NCBI GenBank assembly: GCA_910585595.1
Contig: CAJUET010000002.1
Span: 124,001 to 188,000, forward strand
DNA from: an uncultured Christensenella sp.
GTDB taxonomy: Bacteria; Bacillota; Clostridia; Christensenellales; Borkfalkiaceae
Direction: 5' to 3'
DNA: 64,000 nt
Shown here: positions 8,732-16,463 of the stretch, piece by piece
How positions within the stretch are numbered: position 1 is the first letter of the stretch
Layout of the letters: every line of letters begins with the position of its first letter
The notes under the pieces: model-generated
The model's input: only the letters and a program-made list of their open reading frames with translations
The model's database searches: none
Told to the model about the DNA's origin: nothing
Made by a program: the position numbers and the translations under genes

Positions 8732-9433
8732 TTATACTTCCCCGTCGAGCATGGAGATCAGCCTGGGAATATCCATGGCGGTGAGGATCTTCCGGATCTC
8801 CCCCTTAGCGTCCGTTACGATCACCGCAAGCAGTCTGCGATTTTCCGAAAATGCGTCGAGCGCGTCCTCTACGGTATCGTTTAAACGCAAAACCTTATAA
8901 TAGAGCGCGTCGCTCTCCGATAAAAGATTCTCCGTCTTTTGCCGTAAAAACGCGTCGGCACTTTCACCCTTCGTGAGCGCTTCGCCGAGCGCGCGCACGA
9001 TGGAACGGTTATTGACGATGCCCAAAAATCTCCCGCTCTTATATACGGGCAAATTGGAATAGCCAGTTTTCGAAATCAGCTTGGCGGCATTCCCTACGCT
9101 CTCATGGCTTTCAATCCCCACGACCGGGGGCTTCTTTTTCAGTTCCGCAAGTTTAGGCGGCGAAGTAAGAAGTTTCGCGATATGACAAATCGTCGCCGTC
9201 GCCTCGTCGGTGGGTTCCGCGATCACGCGGTCGGTCGTCGTGTTATGCACGATAGCGTTTCTGAGCCGTGCAAAGGCAATAAGCTCGTCCTCATACTTGC
9301 CCAAAGCGGACTGCATGGGAGCGAGCCGGCGGACGAGATCGGCAAAACCGAGCGTACCTTTCCCTTTATAGAGCGCCCGCATACGGGCGTCGATCAAATT
9401 ATAAGCGGCAATAAATTCAAGCGCGTTACTCAT
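8732..9433 (-). CDS. HEPN-like domain fused to a CBS-domain pair
   Basis: The 233-residue protein begins with an all-helical domain (about 1-95) that contains RLRNAIVHN at residues 56-64; Arg58 to His63 fits the R-x4-H motif of HEPN domains, and Asn after Arg is typical. Two CBS domains follow at about 105-160 and 170-228 (STGYSNLPVY-like KTGYSNLPVYKSGRFLGIVN and LLAVIVTDAKGEIRKILT). CBS pairs usually bind adenosyl ligands and gate the attached domain. Inference: a nucleotide-sensing protein with a possible RNA-binding or RNase module. The -10 box ends 6 bases before the ATG, so translation should be leaderless. Confidence 0.75.
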   Translation of the reverse strand: MSNALEFIAAYNLIDARMRALYKGKGTLGFADLVRRLAPMQSALGKYEDELIAFARLRNAIVHNTTTDRVIAEPTDEATATICHIAKLLTSPPKLAELKKKPPVVGIESHESVGNAAKLISKTGYSNLPVYKSGRFLGIVNNRSIVRALGEALTKGESADAFLRQKTENLLSESDALYYKVLRLNDTVEDALDAFSENRRLLAVIVTDAKGEIRKILTAMDIPRLISMLDGEV

Positions 9434-9439
9434 ATTTCA

Positions 9440-9468
9440 ATTATAACATACAAACGGACGGATTTCAA
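9440..9468 (-). promoter_or_regulatory. Leaderless-type promoter of the HEPN-CBS gene
   Basis: Minus strand TTGAAA, 17 bases, TATAAT, then TGAAAT and ATG. The predicted transcript start is the A of the start codon. Confidence 0.8.
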
Positions 9469-9476
9469 GAGAAAAC

Positions 9477-10151
9477 TCAAAAACCGCTCTTTTTATGCAG
9501 ATAAAACCCTCTCCGTCGGGTTTCGACGATATGATATTCCTGTTCCCGTTTCATTTCGTAAACGCAGGGGCTTGCGGGCGAGGCATAGGCAAGTTTTCCC
9601 GCTATATCCGCCGCTTCCGCATAACCGTAGGCGCACAGGCACACGGGCACACCGTACAGATACGCATCTGCGCGAATGAGCACTTGTTCCAAACTTTCAT
9701 TGAGCTCTTCGAAAATACACACAGTCAAATCCGCTCCGCAGAGAGAAATCGTTTCGACGACTTGCGGAAAGTATAAATCTTCGGCAACGACGATCCCGAT
9801 TTTACCCGCCTTGGTATCGTAAATTTTAATACCCGCGCCGGGGCGGTATTCGGAAGAATCGAGTTGATTGAGCATATCGGAAACGCCCAAAATCCTGCCC
9901 CTGTCCGCGACCACGACCGATTTGCGCCTGATTCCGCGCGAATCGGAATAGCAACCGCACACCACGACGTTCTGCCCTTCCTTTGAAAGAAGCGCGACGT
10001 CCTCGAACAAACTCGTTTCCCCTTTCAGTTCCCTCTCGTAGCTGACTTCTCCCAACGCCATAAACGAAAAGCACACGACGTCCGCTCCGAAATCCGCCTG
10101 CTTTTCGGCATATACGTTGAGGTCTCCGCTCGTCACAAAACATATCCGCAT
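9477..10151 (-). CDS. Nitrilase-fold protein, probably catalytically dead
   Basis: The 224-residue protein follows the carbon-nitrogen hydrolase fold: MRICFVTSG, FGADVVCFSFMALGE, VVCGCYSD, and GKIGIVVAEDLYFPQVV. In active members the last block reads G-x-x-x-C-x-D-x-x-F-P; here the nucleophile Cys is Ala and the next residue is Glu. The usual catalytic Lys region (GRILGVSDML) also lacks Lys. The strand after it (GADLTVCIFEELNES) is normal. I infer a binding or regulatory role rather than amidase activity. The start at 10151 is chosen over a longer frame because a TATAAT box lies 9 bases upstream. Confidence 0.7.
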   Translation of the reverse strand: MRICFVTSGDLNVYAEKQADFGADVVCFSFMALGEVSYERELKGETSLFEDVALLSKEGQNVVVCGCYSDSRGIRRKSVVVADRGRILGVSDMLNQLDSSEYRPGAGIKIYDTKAGKIGIVVAEDLYFPQVVETISLCGADLTVCIFEELNESLEQVLIRADAYLYGVPVCLCAYGYAEAADIAGKLAYASPASPCVYEMKREQEYHIVETRRRGFYLHKKSGF

Positions 10152-10160
10152 AACGTTATC

Positions 10161-10166
10161 ATTATA
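10161..10166 (-). promoter_or_regulatory. Probable -10 box of the nitrilase-fold gene
   Basis: TATAAT on the minus strand ends 9 bases before the ATG; a transcript would have a leader of about 3 bases. The -35 region is poor, so confidence is limited. Confidence 0.45.
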
Positions 10167-10216
10167 TCGGAAGGGCGCATGATTTTGTGCATGAATGCTG
10201 TGCAGGAAATTCTTTA

Positions 10217-11284
10217 TTATAGGCGCGTATACACAGTACAGCCGCAAGAAGCCGTATGCGAAGTAAACTTTCCCGTAAGCGCTACGTCACTTTTCGGCGT
10301 GTGCAGAGTTTCGAGCGAGAAAAGCCCCGAAAAGGCGGTTTTTGAAATTTCGCCTTTCGGCACCGTGCAGGCGTTGATTTCTTTCAGATCCGGGCAGGCA
10401 TAGAACGCATACGAAACGATCCGTCCGCCCGTCACACTGACGCGCGAAAGCGTTTTCGGAACGCGATATTCCCTGCCGTCCGAAAACAGGTGCGCAAATT
10501 CGCCGTTATACGCCGATCCTGCGGGAGATTTTGCGTTTCCCAAAAAGGGAACGGTCAGCGACGCAAGCGCTTGACAGGCAATCAGCGCGCCCTCGTCAGC
10601 AAACGACAGATCTTCGCATAAGGTAAGCCCCCGAATGCCGCCGAGCGCCGCAAGGAGCCTCTTTCCGCCCGCGGTATCCAGATAGACTGCCCCGTCGCGT
10701 TCCGCGTAGGGCGATTCCGTATACACGTTTTCGACTTTACTTTCCGCAAACGACGTAATACTGACTTCCGCTCCTTTGCGAAGATACACCGCAGTAGCGT
10801 CCGTCTCTTTGAGGACGCGGGGCGAAACGTTCCCCTCCAAAAAGACGATCTCGCTGCGACTCGCACGCGAAACGCGCTCGATTTTATTTCCCGTCCAAAC
10901 GTAATATTCGCCGTTATACCAAACCCGATCGGAAAATTCGCGGTAGAGCGCCGCGCTGTCGATGCGCGTACCCTCCGCCCTACACGCAATTATCTGGGCA
11001 AAATTTCCGTTTTCGAGAGTGGCGAAAACCGCACTCGCTTCGCTTTCGATTTTTCCCGTTAATCCCTCGCGCAATAAAATTACGCTCTCCCCGTCCATAC
11101 CCGCAAGGCTTTTATAAGCGGAGGAATAGTTCTCCTCCGTCACGCTCCCGTCCGCCCAAACACAATCGTAAAATTCGCGGTTTGAGATCTTTTTCGGCAA
11201 AGGCAGAAAAAGAGAAAAAAGACAAGCAGCCGAAAATACGGCCGTGCCTGTCTTTTTTAATAAATTTTTCGTCATATTCTTCAT
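10217..11284 (-). CDS. Exported BspA-like leucine-rich-repeat protein
   Basis: The 355-residue protein begins MKNMTKNLLKKTGTAVFSAA with a hydrophobic segment to about residue 30, a signal peptide or anchor. Two regions carry a related YDCVWADG / VWYNGEYYVWTGN motif, and the C-terminal half has BspA-type LRR text such as IVSYAFYACPDLKEINA and ISKTAFSGLFSLETLHTP. It is probably surface-exposed and involved in binding. It starts 20 bases after the phosphoglucomutase stop and is likely cotranscribed with it. The start could also be the fourth codon, Met4. Confidence 0.75.
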   Translation of the reverse strand: MKNMTKNLLKKTGTAVFSAACLFSLFLPLPKKISNREFYDCVWADGSVTEENYSSAYKSLAGMDGESVILLREGLTGKIESEASAVFATLENGNFAQIIACRAEGTRIDSAALYREFSDRVWYNGEYYVWTGNKIERVSRASRSEIVFLEGNVSPRVLKETDATAVYLRKGAEVSITSFAESKVENVYTESPYAERDGAVYLDTAGGKRLLAALGGIRGLTLCEDLSFADEGALIACQALASLTVPFLGNAKSPAGSAYNGEFAHLFSDGREYRVPKTLSRVSVTGGRIVSYAFYACPDLKEINACTVPKGEISKTAFSGLFSLETLHTPKSDVALTGKFTSHTASCGCTVYTRL

Positions 11285-11304
11285 TTGTCTGGAAATGCGG
11301 ATAA

Positions 11305-13023
11305 TTACTTTTTAACGCTTTGCAAGAGTGCTTCGACAGACTTTTTCGCCTGTTCAAGCGCTTCGTTCGCCTTTTCTTCGTTCTCCGCGCGCACTGAATA
11401 ATAAATTTTAAGTTTAGGCTCCGTACCCGACGGGCGCACGCAGATGAAGGATCCCCCATCGAGTTCGTAATACACGCAGTTGCACTTGGGAATATCGAGC
11501 ACCTCCTCTTTGCCGTCCGCGGTCATTCTCTTCGAAGCGGAATAATCACGAACCGCCTCAACGCGGAAATTGCCGAACGAGTCGGCTTTCACCGTCTTTA
11601 ACGCGTCAACGACGGCGTTCATCTCCTTCATGGCGTTCAAGCCTGAATACTGAACGGAGATGTTTTTATCGAGAACGTAACCGTACTTGGCGTAAATTTC
11701 CATGAGCCGCGCGTAAACGCTCTTACCGATATAAGTATAGTAGCAGACCATTTCCGCGGCAAGCATGCTTGCCACCACCGCATCTTTATCGCGCGCGTGC
11801 GTGCCGCGCAGATAACCGCAGGACTCCTCGAAGCCGAACACATAGGTATATGCTCCGCTCTTTTCCCACTCCTTGATCTTTTCGCCGATGAACTTAAAGC
11901 CGACGGGCGTTTCAAAGAGTTTGACTCCGAAATCGTCCGCAATCGCCTTTGCCATACCCGTCGTAACGAATGATTTGACGACGGCGGCATTGTCAGGCAA
12001 TGCTTTTTCCTCTTTAAGGCGGTTGAGGATATAATCGAGGAGCAAAATTCCGACTTGATTGCCCGAAAGCGCGATAAACTCACCTTCGTCGTTCTTGACT
12101 GCCACGCCGAGGCGGTCGGAATCGGGATCGGTGCCGAACACTACGTCCGCATGAATTTTGTTTGCAAGAGCAATGCCCATAGAGAGCGTTTCCTTAAATT
12201 CGGGGTTGGGCACTTTGACGGTAGAAAATTCGGTATCGGGATTCTTCTGTTCTTCGACGACGGTTACGTTGATCCCGAGGCGCGCAAGAATATTCGTTAC
12301 GGGAACGTAGCCCGAACCGTGCACGGGGGTATAGACAAGCTTTAAATCCTTACCGCATTTTTTGATGGCCTTCTTGGAAAGGGTCAGTTTGGAAAGCGCT
12401 TTCAAATAGGTTCTATCGACCTTTTTGGAAACTGCGGAAATAAGCGGACTCTTTTCGTCGCACCCGACCGAAAGATAATCGGTAATTTTTTCGATTTCCT
12501 TCACGACGACTTCCGTCGCCTCGGGCGACATCTGCGCGCCGTCCTCGCCGTAGACCTTATACCCGTTATATTCCTTGGGATTGTGAGAAGCCGTGATCAT
12601 AACGCCCGCTACCGTTTTAAGATAGCGCACCGCATACGAAAGCATGGGCACGGGGTGCACTTCGGAAAAGAGATACGCTTTGATCCCGTTCTTTGCAAGC
12701 ACGCCCGCAGACTTTTCGGCAAAGAGACGGCTCTTTCTTCTCGTATCGTATGAGATGACGACGCCTCTTTTTTTCGCCTCCTCTCCGAGGGAAGAAATAT
12801 AACGGGAAAGACCTTCGCTCGCGCGCATGACGGTGTAGACATTCATCATGTTCATGCCGCACCCGATAATGCCGCGCATACCCGCCGTGCCGAATTCGAG
12901 CTCGCCGCCGAAGCGGTATTCCTTTTCTTTTTCGTCGTCCTTGATCGCAAGAAGTTCCGCCCTGCTCTCTTCGTCGAGACGGGGATCGTTCAGCCATTGT
13001 TCGTAATTTTCGTTATAAGACAT
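11305..13023 (-). CDS. Phosphoglucomutase / phosphomannomutase
   Basis: The 572-residue enzyme interconverts hexose 1- and 6-phosphates, feeding glycogen, cell-wall and polysaccharide synthesis. The phosphoserine loop TASHNPKEYNGYK has Ser146; the metal loop GTDPDSDRLG, sugar loop GFEESCGYL and phosphate-binding RPSGTEPKLKIYY are all intact. Length and the FGTAGMRG start match the PgcA-type alpha-phosphoglucomutase of Firmicutes. GGGAG precedes the ATG. The gene lies between two membrane-protein genes upstream and an LRR gene downstream. Confidence 0.95.
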   Translation of the reverse strand: MSYNENYEQWLNDPRLDEESRAELLAIKDDEKEKEYRFGGELEFGTAGMRGIIGCGMNMMNVYTVMRASEGLSRYISSLGEEAKKRGVVISYDTRRKSRLFAEKSAGVLAKNGIKAYLFSEVHPVPMLSYAVRYLKTVAGVMITASHNPKEYNGYKVYGEDGAQMSPEATEVVVKEIEKITDYLSVGCDEKSPLISAVSKKVDRTYLKALSKLTLSKKAIKKCGKDLKLVYTPVHGSGYVPVTNILARLGINVTVVEEQKNPDTEFSTVKVPNPEFKETLSMGIALANKIHADVVFGTDPDSDRLGVAVKNDEGEFIALSGNQVGILLLDYILNRLKEEKALPDNAAVVKSFVTTGMAKAIADDFGVKLFETPVGFKFIGEKIKEWEKSGAYTYVFGFEESCGYLRGTHARDKDAVVASMLAAEMVCYYTYIGKSVYARLMEIYAKYGYVLDKNISVQYSGLNAMKEMNAVVDALKTVKADSFGNFRVEAVRDYSASKRMTADGKEEVLDIPKCNCVYYELDGGSFICVRPSGTEPKLKIYYSVRAENEEKANEALEQAKKSVEALLQSVKK

Positions 13024-13059
13024 ATTATCTCCCTATTACGCGCTGCAACGGCGCAAAAT

Positions 13060-14019
13060 TTATTCTTTTAAATCGTCCGGTTTCTCCTCTCCGCCCGCAA
13101 TGGTACGCGAAGAAATAAAGTACTTTTTCGAATTATCCTCGTAATACTGTACGAACTGCAAAGAAAGCAGGAATACAAAACTCAAAGGAAGCGTTACGAG
13201 AAGCGCGCTCCCGAACGTGCAGAGCGCAAACAGTATATTCACGACCATTATAAGATATGCCGCGACCAAAAAGCTTGCAAAGCGCCTGCCGAAGTGCTTT
13301 TTGGCACAGATACTTTCGCGGAAAGCGCGCGCAACTTTTTTTTCGCCCGCAACGATTGCGGGGATCCATGCGGAGACGAGCGTCATTTTAAGCGCTTCCA
13401 AACAGGCGAACGCGGTTACCGTCAACGAAAGCGAGCAAAGGATCGAAACCCAACCGCTGATCGAGAACGCCGCAGGCAGCCAGAAGAAAGCAAACCAGCA
13501 GACGAGAACCGCGATCAAATCGTAAAGAAAGATAAGCGGTACATAGATAATTTCGTACAGAGCGCCTTTTGCAAGATTCTTAAAATAGGAGCCGGAAAAC
13601 CGCGTACGGGAAAAAGTGCTCATGCGATCGTTCATCGTTCCTGCAACCGCAAAGCGACCGAGTCCGTTCATAAAACGCGACAGCAGATAGATCGCGGCAA
13701 CTCCCACGCCCGTCCCCACGATCGCGCCCGTGGAATTACGGATAAGTTCTTTTAATTCGCCGAACGCTTCGGCAAAGCTGTTCTGAAAAGTATCCTGTAT
13801 CCATGCGGAGTTGCCCGTGACGATCGCATTAAAAAAACCTTTGATCAGTTCCGCGACCGTCTTGGTAGGACTGCCCGAAATAATGCCGTCAAGCCCCAAA
13901 CGCAGAATCAAATAACCCAAGCTCATAAATACCGCACCCGTAAGTACAGAATACAGGAGAAGTTTAAATACGCTTGAAAAATTATCCATTGTAATATGGA
14001 TCGCATTACGAAATCTCAT
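13060..14019 (-). CDS. Polytopic membrane protein of unknown function
   Basis: The 319-residue protein has about five to six hydrophobic segments, for example LLLYSVLTGAVFMSLGYLIL and an aromatic pair around LIAVLVCWFAFFWLPAAF, and ends in a charged tail. I recognise no family. The ATG at 14019 is preferred because AAGGA lies 9 bases upstream; a TTG two codons earlier would overlap the preceding stop. It follows the other membrane protein by 2 bases, so the pair is one transcriptional unit and perhaps one complex. Confidence 0.75.
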   Translation of the reverse strand: MRFRNAIHITMDNFSSVFKLLLYSVLTGAVFMSLGYLILRLGLDGIISGSPTKTVAELIKGFFNAIVTGNSAWIQDTFQNSFAEAFGELKELIRNSTGAIVGTGVGVAAIYLLSRFMNGLGRFAVAGTMNDRMSTFSRTRFSGSYFKNLAKGALYEIIYVPLIFLYDLIAVLVCWFAFFWLPAAFSISGWVSILCSLSLTVTAFACLEALKMTLVSAWIPAIVAGEKKVARAFRESICAKKHFGRRFASFLVAAYLIMVVNILFALCTFGSALLVTLPLSFVFLLSLQFVQYYEDNSKKYFISSRTIAGGEEKPDDLKE

Positions 14020-14021
14020 AT

Positions 14022-14843
14022 TCAAATATCCTTATAGCTTTTAATAACGTCCTCTCTGTCCAATTTGTCCGTTTCGAAATAGACGGTTTCCATACGGATA
14101 AACATTCCCGCGTAGAGGAAAAGAGAGAGGATAAGCGCAACGACGCGGAATATGATTTCATAGAGAAACGCCGTTCCGCCCAATAAAACGATCGCGAGCG
14201 AAACCGAGAGCGCGTGCGCCGCGATGAGTTTCCATCTTACTCCTATGGAGAGGCGGTAGGAATAGAGAAAGGCATGATAAGGGCGGAAGCCCGTGATCTG
14301 CATACAGGGCAACCACAGATAAAAGGCCTCGAACGCATACAGAAACATAAATGCAACGACGAAAAACACAAGCGCCGTAAGAATATACACGAGCGCGGTA
14401 GACGGGATCGAAAAAATCGCAAACATGAGCGCCGCAAGAATGATCGACGCAATTTCGCCGAGCGCGTAAAACAGAAGAATGATCAGAAAAGAAGGCAGAA
14501 GAAGATTCTTCATTCCCTCTCCCATGCCGCTCGGCGTTCGCTTTCCGATACGCATATGTTTTTCTATCATGGTGAGAAGAAGCGCCGCAAAAACCGAAGA
14601 CAATATATACGCGCACGCCGTGTATACCCCGCCGAGCGCAGAATCGATCCTTATGGGAGCAAAGGCGCGGAGCATATCCAAAAAGTCCGTGCGCGGAGTT
14701 CCTTTAAAAAACCCGTGCACAAATTCCGAGATCGCAGTATAGTCGAAAGAGAGCGCAATAAAAACCGCCGGCGCCAACCCGCAGGCGAGTACATACCAGA
14801 AATTTTTAAAAAGGTATTTCCAATTTCCGAATACTATACGCAT
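14022..14843 (-). CDS. Polytopic membrane protein of unknown function
   Basis: The 273-residue protein starts MRIVFGNWKYLFKNFWYV and has about six hydrophobic stretches, including LLLPSFLIILLFYALGEIA. No catalytic motif is visible. The start at 14843 is chosen because AGGAG lies 8 bases upstream; an in-frame ATG 15 bases earlier would bury that site. It heads an apparent operon with the next membrane protein and perhaps phosphoglucomutase. Confidence 0.75.
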   Translation of the reverse strand: MRIVFGNWKYLFKNFWYVLACGLAPAVFIALSFDYTAISEFVHGFFKGTPRTDFLDMLRAFAPIRIDSALGGVYTACAYILSSVFAALLLTMIEKHMRIGKRTPSGMGEGMKNLLLPSFLIILLFYALGEIASIILAALMFAIFSIPSTALVYILTALVFFVVAFMFLYAFEAFYLWLPCMQITGFRPYHAFLYSYRLSIGVRWKLIAAHALSVSLAIVLLGGTAFLYEIIFRVVALILSLFLYAGMFIRMETVYFETDKLDREDVIKSYKDI

Positions 14844-14863
14844 TTTCTTTCTCCTCATTCTTT

Positions 14864-14892
14864 ATTATATAACAATTTGCGCCGACTGTAAA
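14864..14892 (-). promoter_or_regulatory. Promoter of the membrane-protein pair
   Basis: Minus strand TTTACA, 17 bases, TATAAT. Confidence 0.75.
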
Positions 14893-14914
14893 GAGTTTTT
14901 TCCGAAAAGCAAAA

Positions 14915-14946
14915 TAAAAAATGCTCTCCCTTTTCTCAGGAAAGCA
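14915..14946 (-). terminator. Terminator overlapping the end of the C-GCAxxG-C-C gene
   Basis: Minus strand TGCTTTCC pairs with GGGAGAGCA around a short loop and is followed by TTTTTTATTTT. The hairpin includes the last codons of the gene ending at 14936. Confidence 0.75.
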
Positions 14947-15382
14947 CTCCGCGTTCTTTTAACAAGTCTTCAAGCAGATCTGCCGCGTCGCGGATCAGCA
15001 AAGGACAGGGTCGCTTTTTGTAGTACTCATCCGTCCGCGGTTCTGCATTCGGGGAGGAATCAACCCCGATTCCGGCGCCCGAAAGGAGCTTTCCGCAGAT
15101 CACGCTCCCGTTCTTTTCCTCGAAGCGACGGCAGTACTCTTGTACGATCGCATAGACCTCGCTCTTTTTAAGCTGAGAAAAAAAGAGTCCCAAACACATC
15201 ACGGCGCCCGTGACCGCTCCGCAGGTCAAACGAAGCCTGCCCATTCCGCCGCCGAAGGGATGCGCCGCCGCAAGCAGAGTCTCTTTATCCGCCTTCGTAT
15301 CGTCTATAAAAGCAAAGACGACCGCCTGCGCACAGTTATAGCCTTCTCTGAATTTTTGTTCTGCGATCTCTCCCCTCGTCAT
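14936..15382 (-). CDS. C-GCAxxG-C-C family redox-type protein
   Basis: The 148-residue protein has the conserved cysteines of this family (PF09719): YNCAQAVV near residue 16, then RLTCGAVTGAVMCLGL and a late Cys pair (ICGKL, RPCPLL). The family is found in anaerobes and is thought to have a redox or metal role; no reaction is established. A GAGGAG site precedes the ATG. It follows a 50-residue Cys/His protein by 15 bases, so the two probably form a small operon. Confidence 0.85.
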   Translation of the reverse strand: MTRGEIAEQKFREGYNCAQAVVFAFIDDTKADKETLLAAAHPFGGGMGRLRLTCGAVTGAVMCLGLFFSQLKKSEVYAIVQEYCRRFEEKNGSVICGKLLSGAGIGVDSSPNAEPRTDEYYKKRPCPLLIRDAADLLEDLLKERGVLS

Positions 15383-15397
15383 GGGTTTCTCCTCATT

Positions 15398-15550
15398 TTA
15401 TAATTCTGATTCGTAATGGCATTTAGCGTCTTGCGTGGGCGGCATGGATTCTCCCTCCCCCACATAAATGGTATTTACGATCCTGCCTTCGCCGTCCACG
15501 ATTCTGTATGCGCCCGTTTTGGGGCAGGTGTCTCCGCAATGCAATCTCAT
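15398..15550 (-). CDS. Small Cys/His protein of 50 residues
   Basis: A short gene starts MRLHCGDTCPKTGAYRIVDG and ends KCHYESEL. The text CPKTGAYRIVDGEGRIVNT followed by GEGESMPPTQ has the look of a compact beta-rich domain with a basic turn, and residues His4, Cys5, Cys9, Cys43 and His44 could bind metal. An excellent GGAGG site lies 7 bases before the ATG. It is immediately upstream of the C-GCAxxG-C-C redox-type gene. I do not name a family; the protein is supported by start signal, codon pattern and spacing. Confidence 0.75.
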   Translation of the reverse strand: MRLHCGDTCPKTGAYRIVDGEGRIVNTIYVGEGESMPPTQDAKCHYESEL

Positions 15551-15600
15551 GTTTATCCTCCGATATTGAAAGTATGCGGAGAAAACGAAAGTTTATACGG

Positions 15601-16431
15601 TTACAAAACGCCGAGGGCGTTCAGCCAAAAACAGGTAAACGAAAGCGCGACAAGATATACCGCAAACCACTTGTAATTCCCTTTACTGATGACTTTGAGC
15701 ATGACTTTGATCGCAAAAAATCCTGCGACCGCAGAGAAAACCACTCCCACGACCATCCCGATAATTCCGCCCGTTCCGACGGCGGCGATTCCTTCGTCGG
15801 ACTTGACGACATGAAAGACCTCTACGGCGAGACTTCCCAAAATCACGGGAATACTCATGAGAAAGGAAAATCTTGCGACCTGTTCTCTCTTTGCGCCCGA
15901 AATTACGCCCGCCGCGATCGTAGAACCGCTCCGCGAAATCCCGGGGAACAGCGCAGCCGCCTGCGCAAGCCCCATGGGAACGGAATGTCTCCAACTAAGC
16001 GGCGCGGTCTTTTTCTTACGGGACGATATAAATTCAGTCAACAACAGAATAAATGCCGTGAGTGCGAAGAACACCGCAAGCCAACAGAGCCAGGCGGCGT
16101 TGGATTCGGGATCGAAAAGCGCTTCGATCTTGTCGTTGAACAACAGCCCGATAACACCTGCGGGAACTGTTGCGACAATCAGCATAAGAAGCGTTTTGAA
16201 GGGCTTTTTAAAGAGCGCTAAAATATCCTTCCAAAATACGAAAATGACGGATAAAAGCGTTCCGAAGTGCAGCAGAATGTTTACAAAGGTCATTCCCGCA
16301 ACGCCTAAATTGTAGCCCAGTATCTGCTGTAAAAGCGTTAAATGTCCGCTTGAAGAAACGGGCAGGAACTCCGTGAGTCCCTGCACCGTGCCTAAGACAG
16401 CAGATTTCCAGATAGCTTCCCAAATTCCCAA
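15601..16431 (-). CDS. uppP: Undecaprenyl-diphosphatase
   Basis: The 276-residue membrane enzyme removes one phosphate from undecaprenyl diphosphate so that the lipid carrier can be reused in cell-wall synthesis. TEFLPVSSSGHL at residues 20-31 and the second block PGISRSGSTIAAG are the two signatures of the BacA/UppP family, and about seven to eight hydrophobic helices match. The start codon is TTG, supported by GGAG 9 bases upstream. It follows the PrsA-like lipoprotein by 32 bases on the same strand. Confidence 0.95.
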   Translation of the reverse strand: MGIWEAIWKSAVLGTVQGLTEFLPVSSSGHLTLLQQILGYNLGVAGMTFVNILLHFGTLLSVIFVFWKDILALFKKPFKTLLMLIVATVPAGVIGLLFNDKIEALFDPESNAAWLCWLAVFFALTAFILLLTEFISSRKKKTAPLSWRHSVPMGLAQAAALFPGISRSGSTIAAGVISGAKREQVARFSFLMSIPVILGSLAVEVFHVVKSDEGIAAVGTGGIIGMVVGVVFSAVAGFFAIKVMLKVISKGNYKWFAVYLVALSFTCFWLNALGVL

Positions 16432-16463
16432 TTTAAACTCCGTACAAAACGTTTTGTTATTTT

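Noticed and set aside
14214..14891. A 225-codon very basic plus-strand frame.
   Set aside because: It is the antisense of a membrane-protein gene with good start signals; its Arg/Lys richness mirrors hydrophobic codons.
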